Assembly: GCA_023935145.1 (NCBI GenBank)
Contig: CM043700.1
Coordinates: 66,815,120 to 66,879,119, forward strand
Direction: 5' to 3'
DNA length: 64,000 nucleotides
From: Bretschneidera sinensis
Taxonomy: Eukaryota > Streptophyta > Magnoliopsida > Brassicales > Akaniaceae
This document shows, piece by piece, positions 31,378 to 42,772 of the stretch (its first letter is position 1; each line of letters opens with the position of its first letter). Position numbers and translations under genes: made by a program. Under the pieces are notes generated by a model that did no database searches, was not told the DNA's origin, and saw nothing but the letters and a program-made list of their open reading frames with translations.

Positions 31378-32736
31378 ATGCCAAAGATGGATGGTGTTGA
31401 ATCTAGCATTCGACGACCGCCTATACAAGCGAACAATTTTGAAATCAACCCCGCCATCATTCAGATGATTCAACATTCAGTACAATTTGGGGGCCTATCG
31501 CAAGAAGATCCAAATGTTCACTTGACGAATTTCCTTGAAATTTGTGACACATTCAAGCACAATGGAGCATTGGAGGATGCTATTCGCTTAAGGATTTTTC
31601 CATTTTCATTGAGGGATAAAGCAAAAAACTGGTTGACTTCTTTGCCAGCAGGATCTATAACGACATAGGCAGAATTGGCACAAAATTTTTTAGGGAAATA
31701 CTTTCCTCCTGCAAAAACTGCAAAGTTACGTAATGAAATTACTATGTTTTTTCAGGTCGATAGGTAGTCACTCTATGAGGCATGGGAACGTTTTAAAGAC
31801 CTTTTGAGAAGATGTTCTCATCATGAGTTGCCCACTTGTATGCAGGTACAAATTTTTTATAATGGTTTAACCAGTACAACCCGAAACATGATTGATGCAG
31901 CTGCAGGTGGCACTATCATAAGAAAAACTCCAGAAGAAGCTATTGAATTGCTAGAAGAGATGGCCACAAATTGTTATCAATGGCCAGTTGAAAAGTTACC
32001 TATTAATAGAGCCTCAGGATTGCACAATATAGATGATGTTACAGCTTTAACAGCACAAATGGAGGCTCTCACCAAGAAGATAGATGGACTTCATCCTACT
32101 ACACATGTTATATGTGAATTATGTGGTGGTAGTGCCCACTATAGCAGTAACTGTCAGGCAAGTAATCAATTTGCATCTAATTCATCTACTAAACAAGCTA
32201 ACTTTATTTCAAATTTTCACAGGCAAAACAATCCATATAGCAATACATATAATTCGGGATGGAGGAATCATCCAAATTTGTCATGGAATCAAAACCATGC
32301 GAAACAACCTCCTCCTGAATACCCACCTCAAGAAAAGAAGTCTAACTTGGAGGACATGATGGCCAAATTCTTAAATGCAGCAGAAACTAGGTTCCAAAAT
32401 CAAGAAGCATCCATCAGAAATCTGGAAGTTCAGGTGGGCCAACTAGCAACTATAATTTCTGGACATGCACAAGGCTCTCTTCCGAGCAACATAGAAAAAA
32501 ATCCTAAGGAGGATGTCAAGGCCATAACACTAAGGAGTGGCAGACAATTAGATGAGCCAAAATCTAAAGAAATCACTAATCAAGAAGGCGAGAAAGAAGA
32601 TACTATGCAAGAGGAGAAACTTGTTTCAGAAAAGAAGTCTACTGGTAAAGGTTTGATCGATTCTAACTCTGAAACTAAATATATGCCACCTCTTCCCTAT
32701 CCTCAGAAATTTATGAAAGAAAAATTAGATAAGTAA
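31378..32736 (+). pseudogene. Element C gag (stops, no frameshift)
   Basis: Starts MPKMDGVESSIRRPPIQANN, an Athila gag N-terminus. The capsid core shows DPNVHLTNFLEICDTFKHNG, LRIFPFSLRDKAKNWL and YEAWERFKDLLRRCSHH. CELCGGSAHYSSNC is a knuckle-like motif. YNSGWRNHPNLSW follows, then TLRSGRQLDEP. All of it is in frame 1, interrupted by TAG 31666-31668, TAG 31765-31767 and TAA 32734-32736. Each stop can be made by one transition from the expected Trp or Gln codon. Confidence 0.87.
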
Positions 32737-33867
32737 TTTTCAAAATTTTTAGAGATTTTCAAGAAATTGCATATTAAAATTCCATTTGTAGAGGCTTTAT
32801 CATAGATGCCTAGTTACACTAAATTTTTGAAGGAAATCTTGTCGAATAAATGGAAGCTTGAGGAACATGGAACTGTGATGTTAACTGAAGAGTGCAGCGC
32901 CATACTACAAAACAAGCTACCTCCAAAATTGAAAGATCCAGGGAGTTTTACTATAACCTGCACTTTAGGAAGTTTATTCTTTAATAAAGCTTTATGTGAC
33001 CTTGGTGCAAGTATCAATCTTATGCCTCTTTCAATTTTTAGGAAACTTGGATTAGAAGAAATCAAAATAACAACAGTTTCATTGCAATTAGCTGATCGAT
33101 CTATTAAGAGACCACGGGGAATTATAGAAGATGTACTGGTAAAGGTTGATAAATTTATATTCCCTGTAGACTTCATTGTTCTCGACATGGAAGAGGATCA
33201 TGAGGTACCTCTTATACTTGGACATCCAATCCTTGCTACAGGGAGAGCCCTAATTGATGTACAACAAGGGAAATTGACTTTAAGAGTCAATGATGAGCAA
33301 GTAATTTTTGATATGTATAACATTATGAAATACCCTTCTGGCTTTTCTACTTCTTCTTGTTTTCAAGTAGATATTGTTGATAACCTTATTGAGGAGTTTC
33401 AGGAGAAAACATTAAATGAAGATACTTTGGAGAGATACATCATGGAATCAGGAACTAATACCATTGAAAAACTCGTCATTGAAGAAGAAGCAAGGAACTT
33501 GAAGTCTGAAATGGGAAAAGAAGAGCTAGAGGAACAAATAATAATAACTGAATTGAAAACTTTACTTACTCATTTGAAATATGCTTATTTAGAGAAAAAT
33601 ATTTTCCCTGTTATAGTATCTTCTTCGTTGATAGGTAAAATGGAAGAACGGTTGCTGGAAATCCTAAGACGGCACATAGTTTTGGGAAAGTTGAAATCTC
33701 GGTGGACTGGACCATACACCGTCATAAGTGTATCACCTTTTGGTGCCGTTGAAATACGACATGAGAAAAACAATGAGACGTTCAAGGTCAATGGGCACAG
33801 ATTGAAGCACTACATTATGGGGACGTTTGACCCTCAATCGTCCACAACCATTCTCCAAGAGCCATAA
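32737..33867 (+). pseudogene. Element C protease fused in frame to the integrase C-terminus
   Basis: After TAG 32803-32805 an uninterrupted 353-residue frame runs to 33867. It holds the protease with active site CDLGASINLMPLSIFRKLG (about 32995-33052), QLADRSIKRPRG and LILGHPILATGRALI. It reaches LLEILRRH, the linker before RT, then jumps near 33678 into GKLKSRWTGPYTVISVSPFG, the end of integrase. RT, RNase H and the integrase core are missing, yet the frame is kept. It ends RLKHYIMGTFD..EP. Confidence 0.87.
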
Positions 33868-34737
33868 ATCAGAAAGTCAAGCTAAAGACTATAAATTCAA
33901 ACTACCATTTTGGTTCTTATTTTTTAATTTTCTTGCCTTTTGAAGTTGTTTTGTGTGTTTAAATTTTTTTTTGTTCTATTTAGTTTGTCTATTAATTCAA
34001 TTTTTATTACTTTAAAATGTGTTATTTTTGGTTTAGTTTCAGGACTAATTGGAGTCAGGACAGAGACTCCGCGCTGCAGCCTTACACTTTTGGCGCTGCA
34101 GCGTTGATCCTGCCCTTACATGCTGATCTGACCAGAGATTTAGCGCTGGGAAGTTGGCGCTGTAGCGCCAGGTCGCACACTAGGCTTTTAAATAAACAGA
34201 TTTTCCATTGTTAGGTCATTTCAAATTCTGATTCCTAGCACCTCTCTCTCTCCAAATCACTAAAATTCAACCTTCTTCCCTCATTGCACCACCATATCCC
34301 GGTCATAGCAATGATCCGAAGGATGAGGACATTGACAAGGACGATTAATTCGGCCTCCGCCTAATCAGGGGAGTTTCCTTCTCTTACTTTATAATTCAAA
34401 TTTTATACATTGCGGACAATGTATCATTTAAGTTTGGGGGTGGGAACTTTATCTGAGTGTTGTGTGCTGCTCATGTTTCTAGTTATTTTTCTGTTTGTTT
34501 TATCTGAGTGTTTTCTGTTGTTTGATTTTGATTCTGCCATTGATGAGAAATAGATTGACTTGATTATAGCCACTGAAAATTTGAAAAATGTTGTGTTTGT
34601 CTGTGTACTTGAATTTGTTATTGGATTTATTTTACATCGAACTCTTTGAACACAATGAGCACTTACACCTAAGCACTTTGTTGTCTTGCTGTTTCGGATA
34701 ACGTTTATGTGAGCAGTGTAGTTCTTGTGATCTCTTA

Positions 34738-34842
34738 GACTCTAGAACTTGTAAGACCACTCGAGGCGAAATCCTAGGTAGTACTATACCAAAGAAAGGA
34801 TCCAGGCCATGTTTGGAAAGTTTGAGCCTTTCTAGCCAACCC
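34738..34842 (+). other. Conserved non-coding block shared with Athila-3
   Basis: TCTAGAACTT, ACCACTCGAGGCGAAATCCTAG and GTTTGAGCCTTTC occur in the same order and spacing on the minus strand of Athila-3 (40009-39903). The first motif is 1064 bases before the 3' LTR here and 1063 there. Function unknown. Confidence 0.7.
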
Positions 34843-35222
34843 TTGATATGTGATTATCCTTAGTTTTCCCCTTTTGAGCTTGGATATCTATTGTTTTGTC
34901 ACCCGATCATCTAACCTATTTCTTTTTCAAAGAAAAAAAAACATAAAAAAAATTGCTACAACTTTACCTTTCACCTGTAAGCACATCAATTAATGAATGG
35001 ACTATTCTCTTAAGTGGTGGCAGAGGATTCAGTAAGAGAGAGCGGTCTTCGACTTGGCTGTGTTAAGTACCAAATATTTTCCATCGAGAGTGACCAAGGG
35101 AAAGATCGAAGTTAAAAAGTGCACCACACGAACTATTTGGCAAAGCCGTGTTTGATCGTCGTGTACATGCTATGTTATGGTTTCATTAATGCACACGGAA
35201 ATAAAGACTGGAGCTACTATAG

Positions 35223-35280
35223 TACAAGCATATGAAGAAAAAAAAAAGAGAAGAAGAAAAGAAGAAGAAGATGTGACAAC
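35223..35280 (+). repeat. GAA-rich purine tract
   Basis: A nearly pure run of A and G about 530-580 bases upstream of the 3' LTR. Similar tracts lie at about 600-700 bases in Athila-2 and Athila-3. Confidence 0.7.
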
Positions 35281-35804
35281 AACAAAAGTATTGGAAGTAT
35301 TCCATGATAACTGAGGGAAAGTTTGAAATAAAATTGTTATTGGTTGATGTGCTTAAGATGATGTGAGCCTCAAATCAATCTTTTACCATACCTTAACCTT
35401 AGCCAAAGTTATAAGCTGAATAAAGTCTTGGTGATCTCGGGTATTGTCATGGCCTACATTAGTGGAAAGTGGTATGAAAAGCAAGCTTATGGACTTTGAA
35501 AGATTGGCATTATCCTACCTACTTGCATAAACCAATCAGAGTGGTGAAACGATTAAGTTTATAAAGGTGTTACACACACACACACACACGTTTGAAGAAT
35601 TTGATGTAAGATAAAGTTGACAATAAATTTGAAATTCTAGACATTAGCAGCATTTGGAAAGTTTTCATGCGCTATAATCTATATGCAATCTTTAAGGCAT
35701 GTTATATCAAATCTAATCAAACCATCTCTCACTCTTAGGTTGTGTGTGCATAGAATTTTATTCTAGTTTGCTTGAGGACTAGCAAAAACGTAAGTTTGGG
35801 GGTG

Positions 35805-37216
35805 TGATAACTTTGAATAAATCATGTTATTATACTGCTTTTAGGCACATTTTTGGTGTTAATCTTAAGCATTAGAATTATGTTGCATGTGTTTTTAGCA
35901 ATTTGAGTTTAGTCTATCTTATTTTACTAATAAGTTGTTTTAGTTGAATAATCAATGCTAAGTTATGGAAATCTGTTGTGCAGACACTTGCTGGGGCACT
36001 GGAGAGCACTGGAAGGCCAAAATGCACAAATGAGACAAAAACTCAAGGCTGCAGCGCTGGTAGCTAACAAAAAGAGAGGATTTGGGCAGAAAGTTAGCGC
36101 TGCAGCGCTGGGATGTTGAAGCTGCAGCGCTAGACTAGGGTTAGAAATACGTCTTGAAGCTGCAGTGCCGGGATGTTGGCGCTGCAACGCCAGCCCGCGG
36201 ATTCTGAAAGTTATAAATTGAAACCCTAGCTGAACAAGAAGAAGGGCGACTGTAGAAGAAGAAAACAAAATTTGGAGGAGAAGAGACACAAAAGGAGGGT
36301 TGGAGACACTCCGGGAGGCTACGCATCAAGCTTTTAAATCATTCTTCTCCGGTTTTGTATTATTCTTATCTATCTATGTTGATGTTTTATAATATGAACA
36401 TGGGTTGTTTGAATATTATTATGGAGTAGATATTTTTGTGTTAAGGATAGATGGATCCTAAACCTATATCTTGAGTGCTATTTGGACAAGTTGGAATTTA
36501 CTTTGTTTTTCAAAGAGTGTGTTTTATTGTTCTTAATGCTGTTTATTATTTTGATTCCTTCTTGAGGCATAATGATGTGTCGAATAGAGAAGCTATGCTT
36601 TTATGAATAGTTGAATTAATAAATATGATTTTGGATTGTTAGCTATGCAAAGCCATGGTAAAACATGCCATGAATGAAATAGAAGTAACCGAATAGGGAT
36701 TCTAGGAAGTTCATGTGGTCCGTTTAAACCGTAACCGAATTGGGAGATTTAACTGAAAGGAATTCCATTGAACTTAATGCTTCTTAAGGTGAATCAATCT
36801 AGAATAGACCTGGAATATGGATATTTGAAGTTGATGATTCTTGAGATTGTGGTTAGACCTAAATAAGGATAGCCAATTGATTGGGGATTCTACCATCTTG
36901 AAAAACATAGTAAGTGAAACTTATCCATTCAAAACTCTTGTCAATTATGGTTTAGGTGAAGTCGAGTCCTTAGCACGTTAGTTCATAAGAGTCTTCATTC
37001 CAAAGTTTACAAATCTTCTGTTAATTATTAGTGCTTCTGTTTTTAGTTAATTGCTAGTAAACTTTTCTCCTACAATTATTCGTTTGCTCAAATAATAGCA
37101 AGAGTTGAGTCACAATTTATGTAGTATTTGCTCAGTCCTTGTTGGGAACGATATTTACTCATCATTTTATTACTTGAATGATTAGTGCACTTGCTAGTGT
37201 TAGTTTCATCGCATCA
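35805..37216 (+). mobile_element. Element C 3' LTR (about 1412 bp)
   Basis: Starts TGATAACTTTG (or two bases earlier) after the polypurine tract and ends TTTCATCGCATCA. A cluster of CTGCAGCGCTG motifs (36044-36195) precedes a TATA-like TTATAAAT (36211-36218). No partner LTR is present. Confidence 0.75.
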
Positions 37217-37694
37217 ATATTTTCACACAAAACAATATATAATAAGCATACATATGCTACCACCCCCAACCAGAATGTGATAGTGTCCTCATAGTCACCA
37301 AAAGATAAGAAAGTCATACCGACTGGAGAGAGGAAATCCAATAATGAAGCATAGGTAAATCTGAATCACACAAAATAAAACATAAAAGCAAACAAAGCAA
37401 AACAAAGGAAATTAAACTAGAAAGCAGCAAAATATAATATAGATAGAAGTACCGAACATCAAGAAAAGTAGACAGGGGCAACCAGAGAGTTCTCCTCTGA
37501 TTCCTCTATTTTCTCTACATAGTGCTTCAAACGTTACCCATTCACTTGAAATACTGTCCCAACTGTTGGATCTTCTATCTCAACCAAACCATTGGGAAAG
37601 ACTTACTTAACGACGAACAGGCCGATACATCTCAATTTTAGCTTGCTGGGATGAAGGTGAAGCCTCGAGTCATAGAGGTAGACTCGTTGATTGG
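37217..37694 (-). pseudogene. Athila-2 integrase C-terminus and start of 3' non-coding region
   Basis: On minus from 37694: QRVYLYDSRLHLHPSKLKLR, a Trp-rich family motif (degraded), VEIEDPTVGTVFQVNG, then RLKHYVEKIEES. It contains two in-frame stops. It continues exactly from DKKILRKHFEPN at 45757 once Athila-3 is removed. The non-coding part (37217-37490) holds CCACCCCCAACC. Confidence 0.85.
37690..37694 (+). repeat. Target duplication ATTGG, left (Athila-3)
   Basis: Identical to 45757-45761. Confidence 0.9.
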
Positions 37695-38943
37695 TGGTTA
37701 AGCCCAAAACATAACACGGTAGTTATAGTACAGTTTTGGGGTGTCGATTCCACATGGAAAAAAGTTAATTACAAAAGAAGGTATGAATCACAACACAAAC
37801 GATAAAAAGTTAAAGTGATAAAATCTGATTTGTTGGTTGTATGGAAATTGTGTGAATGATTGAATAATATAATAAAAGAAACGGCAAGGTTCCAGAAATT
37901 CTCCCTAGGTTCATTGCTCTAATCTTAACTTGATTCAGTTGTTTTATTCTCGATTGCAAGTTTTACATCCCAAACAAGCAATTGACAAATATTCAATTAA
38001 AGCGCATTTATAAACCCTAATGTGATTGCTATGAATTATTCTTTACTTTCAAGCACACATGACCTAACTTATAAATTATCAAAAGATGACAGTATATCTA
38101 AACGACAATACCGCAGCAATGGATAAATCTATAAAAGAGATCTACCGGACTCAATCACACCCAAATAGATACACATAAGAAAAGCATGACTAGACTTATA
38201 TGGAAAAAAAGCATGCAATCACCGGACTAATAAAAATCTACTAATTAAATTAAAGAATAAAACATAACAATGTTCAATGAAAATAATATCCAACTACAAC
38301 TGAATCAAATAAAGGAAAATAAGAACAACTACACCTAGGGATTCATTCCTTTGCTTTGCTTGGAGATTAGCTGGCCATCGAGCTCATGCTTACTTGAGTT
38401 GCCTCCAGCTTCTCAACGATCATCCTCAGCTTGCCCTCCAAATTTGTACTTTCGGATTCATCCTAAAAGCCCTCTGGATTCACTCTCTGATGATTTCAGA
38501 TGAGCTCCGATTGATGCCTAAAGTTGAAGTGGAGGGGGTTTTTATAGGGCAACTCCCGGAGTGCTGTGTGTTTTCTATCCGATGTGGGATTCTGCCCGAG
38601 TGCGCTCGATCGCAGCCTTCTTGCTCTCGATCGTAGTTGCACTGCAAAGTACTTCTTGGTCAATGTGGGATGTGCGCTCGATCACACTGATTGTGTGCTC
38701 GATCGCAATACAGGCAGCAGTCCATCTTGTCTTTCCAGAAGCCTGGGCTCTTAGTCTTTTAAGCAATGATCACTTCTTTTTCTCTTTTAAACTCAAAGTA
38801 CCTGAGAATTATACTGAAATAAGTCAGTGGTCCAATAATATTACTTTAGAGTTATTAACACATAAAAGCGCAGTAAAGACCGAGATCAATCCTAAAATGC
38901 TAACAATTAACCACTGTTGAGAAGCATTTTATGACTCTTATCA
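37695..38943 (-). mobile_element. Athila-3 3' LTR (1249 bp)
   Basis: Matches 44465-45756. The minus-strand TATA is CCCTATAAAAACC near 38537-38549. Four CTCGATCG-type near-palindromes occur at about 38590-38710, just upstream of the TATA on minus. Confidence 0.92.
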
Positions 38944-40700
38944 CAACCCTCAACTAGCTTATTGCTAGTCCCTAGCAATTTAAGCGAAACTAAGAGATGA
39001 ATTTTATGGTGGGAATCAAAGTAAATGAAAAGCAATATTATTGTTAACCAGCAGTAATTCACATTTTGTCTCAAAAATTGCACATAACACACGGCACAAA
39101 GAATCATTAAATTTCACTAAAATCCAAAAGTAATTCAAACATCAATTTTAAAATCGTTATTGACTCTTAACATCCATCTTACCACAATCCATTAATCCAA
39201 ACACCCAGATGATTTTATGCATAACATTCATGAATACAAGTCTTGGCCTCTAAAAACATAATAAATTGCGTGACATCAATCACAAAAACAAGCTCCATAG
39301 GCTCACTTTTCAAATCACTCTCCACTATTGTAGAAAAATCACACTACATTTGATCAAAAGGTATTTAATAAGCTTGTAACGTTAGGCTAAGGTAAAGGTT
39401 AAGAAAGAACGAGAAGGATTCAACAAGTAGAAAAACTTAATCTCTTAGTTTTGAACACAACACTTTAAGCACTGAATAACCTTACTTCAACACCAAACTC
39501 TTTCTACCATTTTTCGAGTATTTTTTTCAACAAATCACCATTTTTTTCCTTTCTTTCTTTCTTCTTTCTTTACCATAATTCTTTTTTTTTATTTTTTTAT
39601 TTTTGGTACATAACCATTCACCTTTTTTTTCATTTTTTTTTCTTTTCTTTTCTACAACCCCCAACTTATCTCCTTTAATGTACTTGGGTTGCGGTAGTGA
39701 TATTTTTTCATATTTCCACCCTTACTCCTTTTAAGTGCTTCTCACAACATGTGTATAACTAAGTTCTTTTAAAAGAAAGGTAAGAATAAAATATTTTTAG
39801 GCTCATAAAGGTAGGTAAATGGTTTATCGAAATAAGCAAGGCTCAATTTTTCTTTTCAAGAAAAAGGCTCAGATAGGTGACTACTGATAAATATAGCAAT
39901 GGTAGGTTTGAAAGGCTCAAACGGTCCAAAAAAATGGCCTATAGCATATCCTAAGTAGTGTGCATTCTAGGAATTCGCCTCAAGTGGTTATCAAGTAAGT
40001 TCTAGAGCTTGTTGCAACCGCAAAAATATTCACAAAATAATCACACATAAAATTTCTCTAGATGTTATAGACTAATCATACAATCTTACCACAAACTAGA
40101 GTCTCAAACCAAAAGAAGATTGATATTTAAATTAATTTCAAACCGAAACAAAATTTAACTTCTTCTACATGCTATCTGCTATCTCAATTATGCTCATATC
40201 ATTGACATGTAAATTGACTCTAAGGCTAACACAAAGCATGCTAAACAAAAACAAAGATAACACTAGGTAGTTCAATGAAAGAAAAAGAATATGTTTCCTC
40301 CACCCCCAATTGAAAAATCACATTGTCCTCAATGTTAAAGAAAACTCCCTTTGTAAGCAAAAATGCACGGCAGCTGAAACTTGTGCACCTCAATATGAAC
40401 TGCATGCTAACCTTCTAGTTGAAAGTCAGATCTACAACATAGAACAAACAAAAAGAAAGCATCTGTGGTGTACCATTAAGACTTCCATCGTGTGTTAGCA
40501 TACTAAAAATTAAAATTAAAATTAAAATAATAATAATAAAAAACGAAACAAATAAACAACACAAAAAGAAATAAAAGAAAAAAATGTACCTCCATTGTGT
40601 GGTCAAGGTAAGTAGACATGATCCATAAGTGGAATGTCTTCCATTTTCGGATCTTGTCTATCCATTAAGATCTTAAGGCGGTGACCATTGACTTTAAAGA
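38944..40700 (-). other. Athila-3 3' non-coding region
   Basis: No supported ORF. It has a polypurine tract beside the LTR (minus GTTGAGGGTTG). A long pyrimidine tract on plus (39535-39655, GAA/AAAG-rich on minus) and the block 39903-40009 shared with element C follow. A second CACCCCC run near 40301 marks the distal end. Confidence 0.7.
39903..40009 (-). other. Conserved non-coding block shared with element C
   Basis: On minus: TCTAGAACTT, ACCACTTGAGGCGAATTCCTAG, GTTTGAGCCTTTC. Same order and distance to the 3' LTR as at 34738-34842. Confidence 0.7.
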
Positions 40701-40701
40701 C

Positions 40702-41061
40702 TCAGCCATCTCTAGTATCCTTAATTTCTACCGCCCCATTTTTAAAAACATTTTTCACCACAAAAGGGTCGGTCTGCCTCGACTTAACTTTTCCAGGATG
40801 CTTATAGAGTCTAGAGTCGTACAAGAACATCTCGACCCACTTAGATACATAATCTATTGCCACAATGATATATAGGTATCCAAAGGAAGGAGGAAAGGGT
40901 CCCATAAAATCGATGCCCCAACAATCAAAGATTTCAATTACTAAAATGGGGTTTAAGGGCATCATATTTCGATGAGACACAGCTCCTAACTTTTGACACC
41001 TTTCACATGAGCGACAATAGGTGTTTGCATCCTTAAACAAGGTAGGCCAATAAAATCCACA
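40702..41061 (-). pseudogene. Athila-3 integrase remnant with core deletion
   Basis: CRSCERCQKLGAVSHRNMMP ends the zinc-binding part. GIDFMGPFPPSFGYLYIIVA holds the first catalytic Asp. After YVSKWVE the sequence jumps to MFLYDSRLYKHPGKVKSRQT, the C-terminal domain, so the second Asp and the Glu are missing. It ends FKNGAVEIKDTRDG. Confidence 0.85.
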
Positions 41062-41955
41062 CTACAAAATTTTTACAGCAGTTTTTTTCATTGAAAAGTG
41101 ACCTTCACAAGCTAGGGAACGACAAAATTCTAAGACACGTGCAATCTCTTCATTAGGGATGCAACGCCTTAGAATTTGGTCCGGGTAGTACTTGAAAAGA
41201 TAGGGGTCATCCCAATAAAAATTACATACCTCATATAAAAATTTCCTCTTATCTTGAGCGCTCCAATCCACTGGTATCTCGCCTGTAACCAAATAATTCA
41301 CAATGTGAGCAAACCATGGTAAGGAAGTAACAGAAAGTAAATACTCATCAGGAAAGTCATCTTTGATCGGCATGTCATCAGATGTGTCTTCAAATGTGAG
41401 CCTTGAAAGATGGTCAGCCACTACATTCTCTACTCCTTTCTTGTCTTTGATGGTGATGTCGAATTCTTATAGGAGTAGGATCCATCGTATTAAGCGCGCC
41501 TTAGCATCCTTCTTTGTAAGAAGGTATTTGAGAGTAGCATGATCTGTAAAAATAAATATAGGAGAACCAATTAAGTATACACGAAATTTATCTAAAGCAA
41601 ATACTATGGCTAGCAATTCTTTTTCAGTTGTGGAGTAATTCATCTGAGCACTATTCAAAGTCTTACTAGCATAGTAAATTACAAAAGGTTTTCGCTCTCT
41701 TTGTTGTCCAAGAACAGCACCTACAGTGTAGTCACTAGCATCACACATGATTTCAAACGGTAAATTCCAATCATGTGACTGCATTATAGGTGCTGAAGTA
41801 AGCTTGCCAATCAGTGTTTTAAAGGCCTCTTGACAAGCTGGAGTCCACTCAAATGGGGTATCTTTAATTAGGAGGGCACATAACGGTCTAGATATGTTGG
41901 AAAAATTTTGTATGAACCTCCTATAAAAGCCAGCATGACCAAGGGTCAAAATCAT
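41062..41955 (-). pseudogene. Athila-3 RNase H and integrase N-terminus
   Basis: Starts at [20 protein letters not shown], the RT/RH connection. RNase H follows with [38 protein letters not shown] and [27 protein letters not shown] and the integrase N-terminus (PWFAHIVNYLVTGEIP, DDPYLFKYYPDQILRRCIP) run to a stop at 41062. RT itself is missing. The junction near 41950 joins the pre-RT linker to RH out of frame. Confidence 0.87.
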
Positions 41956-42772
41956 GAGCTATGGAAACTCCCTCATCAATGAGTGACTCGATCATGTATA
42001 GCTGGTGGTTTTCGTCCTCATCTTCGGGCTGTTTTGCAACATTGAAAATGTTCACTTCTAAGGTCATTTATCCAAAAGACAGCTTCATGAGTCCATTCCT
42101 GCAATTAATAAGAGCATTTGCAGTAGTAAGGAAAGGTCTACCCAAAATCAAATGAATTCTAGAGTTAGTGTCAACCACAGAAGTAGTATCAAGGATTAGG
42201 AAATCAACAAGATAGTAAAATTTATCAATCTGAATCAACACATCATCTACAATACCCCGGGGTACTTTGACTGAACGGTCAGCCAGTTGTAGCACCACGC
42301 CGATTGGTTTGATTTCTCCTAAACCTAGCTATAAATAAACGGAAAATGGCATCAGGTTTACACTAGCTCATAAATCTAGCAAGGATTGTCCAACCTCATG
42401 ATTTCCAATGCTACACGCAATGGTAGGACAGCCTGGATCTTTGTATTTTGGGGGAATTCTTTCCTCAATTAAAGCACTAACTTGCTCAGTTAGAAATGCA
42501 GTTTTCTTGACATGGTATTTCATCTTAATTGTGCATAAATCTTTGAGAACTTTTGCATAAGTAGGAACTTGTTTAATCACATGCAACAGAGGAAGATTGA
42601 GTTTCACTTGCCTCAAGTTCTCTAGGATTTTGTTATTTAAGTCCAGATTCTTGTTTGACTTTAAGGCTTGAGGAAATGGTGCCTTAACAGGACTTTTGGT
42701 CACTTCAGGGTCTTTGGACAGCTCGGTATTACTACTAGTTTGACCCTTTTCCACATCCTCGGATTCATTCAT
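41956..42772 (-). pseudogene. Athila-3 protease region (broken)
   Basis: LRQVKLNLPLLHVIKQVPTYAK and EERIPPKYKDPGCPTIAC precede the active site. The motif D-L-(stop)-A-S near 42367 has TGA in place of the catalytic-loop Gly. VVLQLADRSVKVPRG, FYYLVDFLILDT and LGRPFLTTANALINC follow to 42068. The linker ends at the RT deletion. Confidence 0.83.

Larger units (their letters stand above)
33868..35804 (+). other. Element C 3' non-coding region with polypurine tracts
   Basis: About 1.9 kb without a supported ORF. It contains GGCGCTGCAGCG motifs near 34060-34165, a polypurine-like AAGTTTGGGGGTGGGA near 34430-34445, a conserved block (34738-34842), a GAA-rich run (35223-35280), a CA microsatellite (35571-35590) and the LTR-proximal polypurine tract AAGTTTGGGGG (35792-35802). 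Confidence 0.7.
31351..37216 (+). mobile_element. Element C: Athila-lineage element on +, 5' truncated, internally deleted
   Basis: It carries gag, protease, the last part of integrase, a long 3' non-coding region, a polypurine tract and a 3' LTR. No 5' LTR or primer site precedes gag, so the 5' end was lost. The left border is uncertain; ATATT occurs at 31346-31350 and again right after the LTR (37217-37221), so it may mark the insertion. Athila-2 sequence resumes at 37217. Confidence 0.75.

Noticed and set aside
38561..38920. ORFs of 60-120 residues inside the Athila-3-family LTRs
   Set aside because: They lie antisense to or across U3 repeats and recur in each LTR copy with different breaks.
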